Shown piece after piece: positions 59,439-64,000 of a stretch of 64,000 nt of DNA (positions within the stretch are counted from its first letter, which is position 1; each line of letters begins with the position of its first letter). The DNA lies in NCBI GenBank assembly GCA_036346205.1, contig JARFJB010000896.1, positions 2,810,001 to 2,874,000 on the forward strand. Reading direction: 5' to 3'. A program made the position numbers and the translations under genes. This stretch comes from Vesta saturnalis (lineage: Eukaryota; Arthropoda; Insecta; Coleoptera; Lampyridae). The notes below the pieces were generated by a model that was not told where the DNA came from, made no database searches, and saw only the letters and a list, made by a program, of their open reading frames with translations.

Positions 59439-61112
59439 AGGGTGTTCAAAATATATGTTCAAACTTGCGAAACATGAAATTCAAAAATATCACTTTTGTC
59501 AAGCAGAACACCCTTTACATTTTTACGCTGTGTTAAAGAGAATCAAAAACCATACAATTTTTCATAAGTATGTCCTATACCTACTTCTTACTGTTTTTCA
59601 GTTGTTTTTATTTTGCTATATTAACCAATATTTCAATGATTTTTCTTATGATTATTCCCAGTAGCCATGAAACAATTTCTCACGTGACAAATATTTAACC
59701 TGTTAAACTGTTGTGTGTTCATTAATGGATTCTAACTGTAAATTAATTGATATGTTTTATGTATTAGGAGAGGCTCAAAAATTTGTTTGCTTGGTCAAAG
59801 GTTACATAGAATGAAGTATCCTGCACGACACTAACCCACTCGGCTCACTTTTGAAAATTTGATGGAGAGAATCAATTCTACTGATATAGAAGTACTGAAT
59901 ACTACTGAATAGAAATATCACTAACCTAGGAAAAGAACTTGTGATTCTACTTCATATTGAAGAAAACCCGCATGCCAGTAGTCCTCAAATAGCAATATCA
60001 CGTGAAACGTCACAATCAGCTGTCAATCAGACAACTAGAAAATATAAGTATCATCCTTTCCACATTGAATTATACCTGTCATTACGAAATTATGACTTAG
60101 AAAGATGAGCAAACTCTTCCCAGTGAATTATTGCTTAACTTGAGATTAATCCAAACTTTTATTATCTTATGCTTTCTGACTAGGTGACGTTGAGAAGCAT
60201 TGATGCTGTAAATCGTCATAATATGGACTATTACGCACTAAACAATCTATTTTGGATTGTGTGATGTAAAACCAAAACCACTCGTCCATAAATGTTTGGT
60301 ATGGTACTCTCCACAATATAATTATTGGGCCGTATTTCTTTCACATCCTCCCGACTAGTCGATACGACCTACAGTTCCTGCAAACAGTTTTGTCTAACCT
60401 CCTTCATCAGCTTAGTAATGATGAATGACAGAATATGTCGCTGAAACAGGACGGTGCCCCTCCGCACTACAACATCGAGGTATGTGAATTTTTAGATGAT
60501 AATTATTATCATCAAAAATAAATCGGGCGTGGAGGTTTTGTTTAGTGCCCCCAAGCTCATGAGATCTTACCCCATTAGATTTCTTATTGTGGGAATATAT
60601 TAAAGAACGTGTATATGTCACATCTCCGACTACCAAAGAAGATATGGATGATAAAATTCGAGACGCTTGTGGAACGAAAATACTGAAAATGCTGGAAAAC
60701 GCGAGGGAAAACATAATAGGTGGTCACCTTTTGGAACATATTTTAAGAACTCATTATTAACTAATTATCTCGTACCTTGAGAATGTTCGTTTATTTTATA
60801 CCAAGTTGTTATGACAACACAATACATTTTCTGTTGTCTGTGCTAGTGTTTAATTCGAACTTTTTGTCTCTCTTGTGTTCAAATATCATGGCTACTGCGA
60901 ATAATCACTAGAAAAACCATTGAAATATTGAATAATACAGAAAAATTGAAAAAGTTCAAAAATGGTGAGAGATATCTATAGGACATACATAGCATAATTG
61001 TGTGGTTTTTGATTCATTTACTTACAACAGATAAAAATATACAGTATTTGAGGAAAGTAATGCTTTTTAATTTCAAGTTTCGCAGATTTGAACATATATT
61101 TTGAACACTTAG
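59439..61112 (+). mobile_element. Old mariner-like element with TIRs
   Basis: The left end TATAGGGTGTTCAAAATATA (59437) matches, inverted, TATATTTTGAACAC near 61095-61108. The arms are about 150 bp (59439-59600 and 60950-61112; AACTTGCGAAAC, AAAAACCATACAATT). The gene is on the plus strand and heavily mutated. Confidence 0.78.
59725..60760 (+). pseudogene. Mariner-like (DUF4817-type) transposase, many stops
   Basis: Start at ATG 59725 (MDSNCKLIDMFYVLGEAQK), a typical N-terminus of this group. In shifting frames: HASSPQIAISRETSQSAVNQ (helix-turn-helix), YKYHPFHIELYLSLRNYD, LRSIDAVNRHNMDYY, LKQDGAPPHYNIEVCEF (second Asp) and a Trp-to-stop change in the following KxIGRGG motif. Then comes ERVYVTSPTTKEDMDDKI. 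C-terminus GGHLLEHILRTHY, stop at 60758. More than ten stops or indels make it the oldest mariner in the window. Confidence 0.82.
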
Positions 61113-61347
61113 CACCATTTATCGCGTTAAACCTTGCGTGATTTTGTTTTTGATATTAATTGAACTTAAAGATTTTCTAAATTTAATTGACGTGTACCTC
61201 TTTGTTGTTTTGAATTACGATAATATTGTTAAGATCATTGCGACGAAATTTAACGTACACTTTTAAAGAGATAGTTTGTGAGATTATTTTGATGCACTGG
61301 GTGTATGCAGTGCTGTTAGTGTGCACGTGAAAAATCTTTCTTTGTGT

Positions 61348-61470
61348 ACATGATGTAAGACTGGTGTAAATGTTACGCCACTGGCATCTTTAGTAAATCG
61401 TTAGGTATTATGTAAAAGCGTGAATGTTGTCTAAAGGTTTGTGTTGGAAGATGAAATTTAATTAAGAAAT
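61348..61470 (+). repeat. Dispersed repeat, copy 2
   Basis: Matches 20205-20330 (TGTAAATGTTACGCCACTGG and following bases), same orientation. Confidence 0.7.
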
Positions 61471-61505
61471 AATGTTTTAGTATAAGCCTCTTCGAAGGAT
61501 GAGTG

Positions 61506-61508
<3 letters not shown>

Positions 61509-61579
<71 letters not shown>
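61509..61579. repeat. (TA)n microsatellite left of Tigger
   Basis: 71 bp of TA, followed by GTATA and the Tigger end CAGTCAAACTC. Confidence 0.98.
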
Positions 61580-61582
<3 letters not shown>

Positions 61583-61586
61583 TATA

Positions 61587-63124
61587 CAGTCAAACTCAGT
61601 TAAAACGAGATCTCTGGACTACTAATTTTGCTCGTTATACCCGTTAAACGTTATATCCGAGAAACTCTAAAAATTAAAAAGGATACTCTCTTAAAACACT
61701 TATAGATTTAAATATTTGCTCACTACTACCGTTTTCTTCAAAAAACCGCGTCAATAAAACCAATGCGTCGCCTGCTTTATCGAGTGTAACAGACATGGGT
61801 TTATCACACTCATTACTGTCTACATGACCTTCATCACTTTCAGCTTCCCGTTCTGTAATTTCTTGTATTATTTCTTCATCAGTTTTTAAACCCGAAGTAA
61901 TCACATCGGCATCAATATCTACGTAGTCATCTAAGGACGCGCAATTTTGAAAATTATTGATGTCTCTACTTTCTAGCCAAGTAGATAAAGGAAGATCGTC
62001 TTCTTCTTCGAAACTTTCATTTACAGCAGAAACAAAACCAACATTTTTGTAACAGTTCTGAATTGTTGTGGGGGTCACATTATTACACGCATCACTCATT
62101 AGGCGAATTGCATCTAACACGCTTATTTTAAGATCTTTTTTATTTTCCTTTCGATCGATTAACTGTAACACTAATACGCGACGGTAGAAATTTTTAAATC
62201 TCCTGATAATCCCTTGGCCCATGGGTTAAAGGATAGACGTTGTGTTTGGTAGTAAAAAAATAAGGGTGATGTTGGTTAAATTCTGCAATTCAGGATTAGC
62301 TAGACAATTATCAACCAATAACAAAATCTTTCGATTGTTACGTCGTAATGTATCATCCCATTTTCTAATTTCCTCTTCAAAAATTGTAGATGTCATCCAA
62401 GCTTTCTTGTTAGAGGTGTAGTCAACTGGTAGGCACTTAACATTTTTAAAACGGCGAGGATTTCGTGATTTTCCGATTACCAACAATTTTTTTTTGTCAC
62501 TTCCCGTCATATTGGCGTAATTAAACCAGTGAGACGATTTTTCAACATTTTTCCACCATTACATTTTTCATTTTTAAATTTTAAAGTGTTTTTCCACAAT
62601 GTTGACACGGTAGATGATGGTAAACCATATTATTTGCACGTCCCGGAATTTTATCCACCATTTTCTAGTTCCCGAATTATCTCAACTTTCTCGCGAATTG
62701 AAAGTGTTTTGCGTTTTATTGAAGCCATTTTTCAACCTCACGTCTTGCTGCAAAAGTAACAACTGACCAGAAACTACCATGCATTCATTTGTAAAATAGG
62801 TAAAATATGTACAATTGCTAAGCCGGAAGGTATAAGCGAATTCTAAGCAGTAGGTAATCTCTTTTAATCTATTTTAAGTCTTTTAAAATGTGTCCGTCTA
62901 TTCTGTGAAACGTAATTACGGAAATCCCAAAAATTCTTAACAAATATTTACTTGAAACGGCTTTTAGTATATATATGAAATTTGCTCGTCTTTACCGTGA
63001 AACTTGAACGTAATAAGCGAGAAAAATTAGTACGTAAACTAATACAATTTCAACCAATTTACCTGCGAAACGCTCGTTATATCCAGAATCTCGTTTTATC
63101 CGTGCTCGTCTTAAGTGAGTTTGA

Positions 63125-63127
<3 letters not shown>
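61587..63127 (-). mobile_element. Tigger/pogo element, internally deleted
   Basis: Ends CAGTCAAACTCAGTTAAAAC (61587) and, inverted, CAGTCAAACTCACTTAAGAC (63127), flanked by TA, as in pogo/Tigger elements. Length 1541 bp against about 2.4 kb for complete relatives. Both sides are (TA)n, so it sits in the middle of a TA tract. Confidence 0.88.
61674..62728 (-). pseudogene. Tigger (CENP-B/jerky-like) transposase, deleted and mutated
   Basis: Starts MASIKRKTLSIREKVEIIRE (62728), the CENP-B-type helix-turn-helix. After about 60 codons it jumps to KCNGGKMLKNRLTGLI, so most of the DNA-binding part and the first catalytic Asp are deleted. A frameshift leads into MTGSDKKKLLVIGKSRNP and KNVKCLPVDYTSNKKAWMT, then ILLLVDNCLANPEL (second catalytic Asp) and IFLLPNTTSIL. 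There the expected Gln codon is TAA (62223-62228 region), followed by PMGQGIIRRFK. Relatives have PMDQGII, so the third Asp is Gly. The acidic C-terminal domain runs open to 61674. Deletion, frameshift, nonsense and a lost catalytic residue make it inactive. Confidence 0.88.

Positions 63128-63195
<68 letters not shown>
63128..63195. repeat. (TA)n microsatellite right of Tigger
   Basis: 68 bp of TA directly after the Tigger end, leading into the terminal CAGTGTGTC of the next element. Confidence 0.98.
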
Positions 63196-63201
<6 letters not shown>

Positions 63202-63203
63202 TA

Positions 63204-64000
63204 CAGTGTGTCAATTTAAAACTTACAATAGACTATATCTCATGAATAAATGATGATATTAAAAAATTCTCTAACCGTTTCTAGGATAGAAAGGGGGAAC
63301 CAAAATGGTATAGGAGACAACTCACCCAAATCAGCCCCCACCTACCTAACTAAAAAAATTTAAACAGCGAACCCCTACTTGTAATACATCATTGCAAAGC
63401 CTGTAAAAAATGCTATCCAGTGGTATAAATAAAAATTATACAGGGTGTATTAATATTAACCCAATTAAATATTTAAATATTTTAAAAACAAAAACACTCT
63501 GCTTGCGATATAATGTTAAAAAGCTCTAAAGATGCCAATAATTCCTTATTTTGCATTGATAAGTGTCCGTACTATTTGTTGTTAGAAAAAAAAATAGTTT
63601 TGCCGTTTTTGTCATAAGTTGTAAACTGTTATCATTTTTGAGTTCTATCAGAGTCCATAGTCTATTTGCTTATTTGACGTTTAAAAGTCATTAGTGTTCC
63701 ATTAATCAGTTATACGATTGGTACTATCAATCAGTTGCAGTTGTCACGATGGTTTACAGTTTACCTGAACGTGTGGAGATAATTTTCATATTTGGCTCGC
63801 AGAACCAGTGTTATTTACGAAAAGCTCAAATATTTAATGAGAGGCATCCTGACATAAATGTAAGCCATGTGTACATCCGCGATTTAGTTGCGAAGTTCAG
63901 TGAAACTGGTTCAGTGGCAAATAAAAAAAGGAGTGCTTCAAGACCACTGAATGAAGTAACCCAAATTGAGGTCCTTGGACAATTTGCAATAGATCCTACT
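63204..64000 (+). mobile_element. Mariner-like element(s), running off the right edge
   Basis: CAGTGTGTCAATTTAAAAC preceded by TA (63202-63203) looks like a mariner terminus. A second terminus-like TACAGGGTGTATTAATATT lies at about 63438, so one element may be nested in another. The transposase at 63749 belongs to one of them. The rest is outside the window. Confidence 0.65.
63749..64000 (+). CDS. Mariner-like transposase N-terminus (cut by window edge)
   Basis: Open from ATG 63749 through the last base (84 codons, no stop). MVYSLPERVEIIFIFGSQN, then AQIFNERHPDINVSHVYIRD, LVAKFSETGSVANKKRSA and SRPLNEVTQIEVLGQFAI is the DUF4817-type N-terminal helix-turn-helix region found on insect mariner-like transposases. 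It would bind the element ends; the catalytic DDE part lies beyond the window. No lesion is seen in this part, so it may belong to a younger copy than the other mariners here. Confidence 0.8.
   Translation, partial: MVYSLPERVEIIFIFGSQNQCYLRKAQIFNERHPDINVSHVYIRDLVAKFSETGSVANKKRSASRPLNEVTQIEVLGQFAIDPT

Noticed and set aside
60412..60714. 100-codon minus-strand open frame
   Set aside because: Shadow of the degraded plus-strand mariner transposase (KQDGAPPHY).

Overview
The window looks like A+T-rich, repeat-dominated nuclear DNA of an arthropod, most likely an insect. The evidence is the mix of transposon families (piggyBac, hAT, DD41D and other mariner-like elements with the DUF4817-type N-terminus common in insects, Tc1, pogo/Tigger, R1- and jockey-like LINEs, Penelope-like elements), short GT-AG introns and long (TA)n microsatellites. 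I found no convincing host gene, tRNA, rRNA or CRISPR array. Every coding region I can identify belongs to a mobile element, and nearly all are broken by frameshifts, stop codons or deletions.

Layout. 1-3.06 kb: a hAT transposase gene (one intron, one homopolymer frameshift) ending next to a (TA)n tract. 5.0-9.2 kb: a complete piggyBac element with TTAA on both sides and a recognisable empty-site sequence just downstream. 9.4-14.5 kb: A+T-rich DNA with no recognised gene. 14.5-17.6 kb: a Penelope-like element (PLE A: reverse transcriptase plus GIY-YIG nuclease) with a hammerhead-ribozyme-like motif and an inverted terminal copy. 20.9-22.2 kb: a GC-richer LINE gag-like segment with zinc knuckles. 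22.3-23.4 kb: decayed PLE B. 23.5-24.6 kb and 39.1-40.4 kb: the C-terminal and N-terminal halves of what looks like one minus-strand Penelope element, with 14.4 kb of foreign DNA between them.

That 14.4 kb insert (24.69-39.06 kb) has inverted ends, subterminal repeats and (TA)n on both sides. It carries a DD41D mariner, a 0.73-kb TIR element, a foldback structure and a Mutator-like transposase/YqaJ-nuclease pseudogene. To its right are a Tc1 remnant (41.1-41.9 kb), two LINE fragments joined head to tail (43.0-46.7 kb), a 2.9-kb DD41D mariner with about 750-bp inverted repeats (48.0-50.9 kb), a mariner split by a second piggyBac (51.4-54.6 kb), two more mariner-like elements (55.4-57.6 and 59.4-61.1 kb), a Penelope fragment (58.4-58.9 kb), an internally deleted Tigger (61.6-63.1 kb) and the start of another mariner-like element running off the right edge.

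The window is best read as a nested transposon graveyard. The points most worth following up are: (i) the PLE apparently split by a 14.4-kb TIR-bounded insert carrying a Mutator/YqaJ gene; (ii) two DD41D mariners whose right terminal inverted repeat contains a copy of the 3' end of their own transposase gene; (iii) hammerhead-like motifs at Penelope ends; (iv) the repeated association of (TA)n tracts with element ends. All calls come from reading the sequence and family knowledge; no searches were run.
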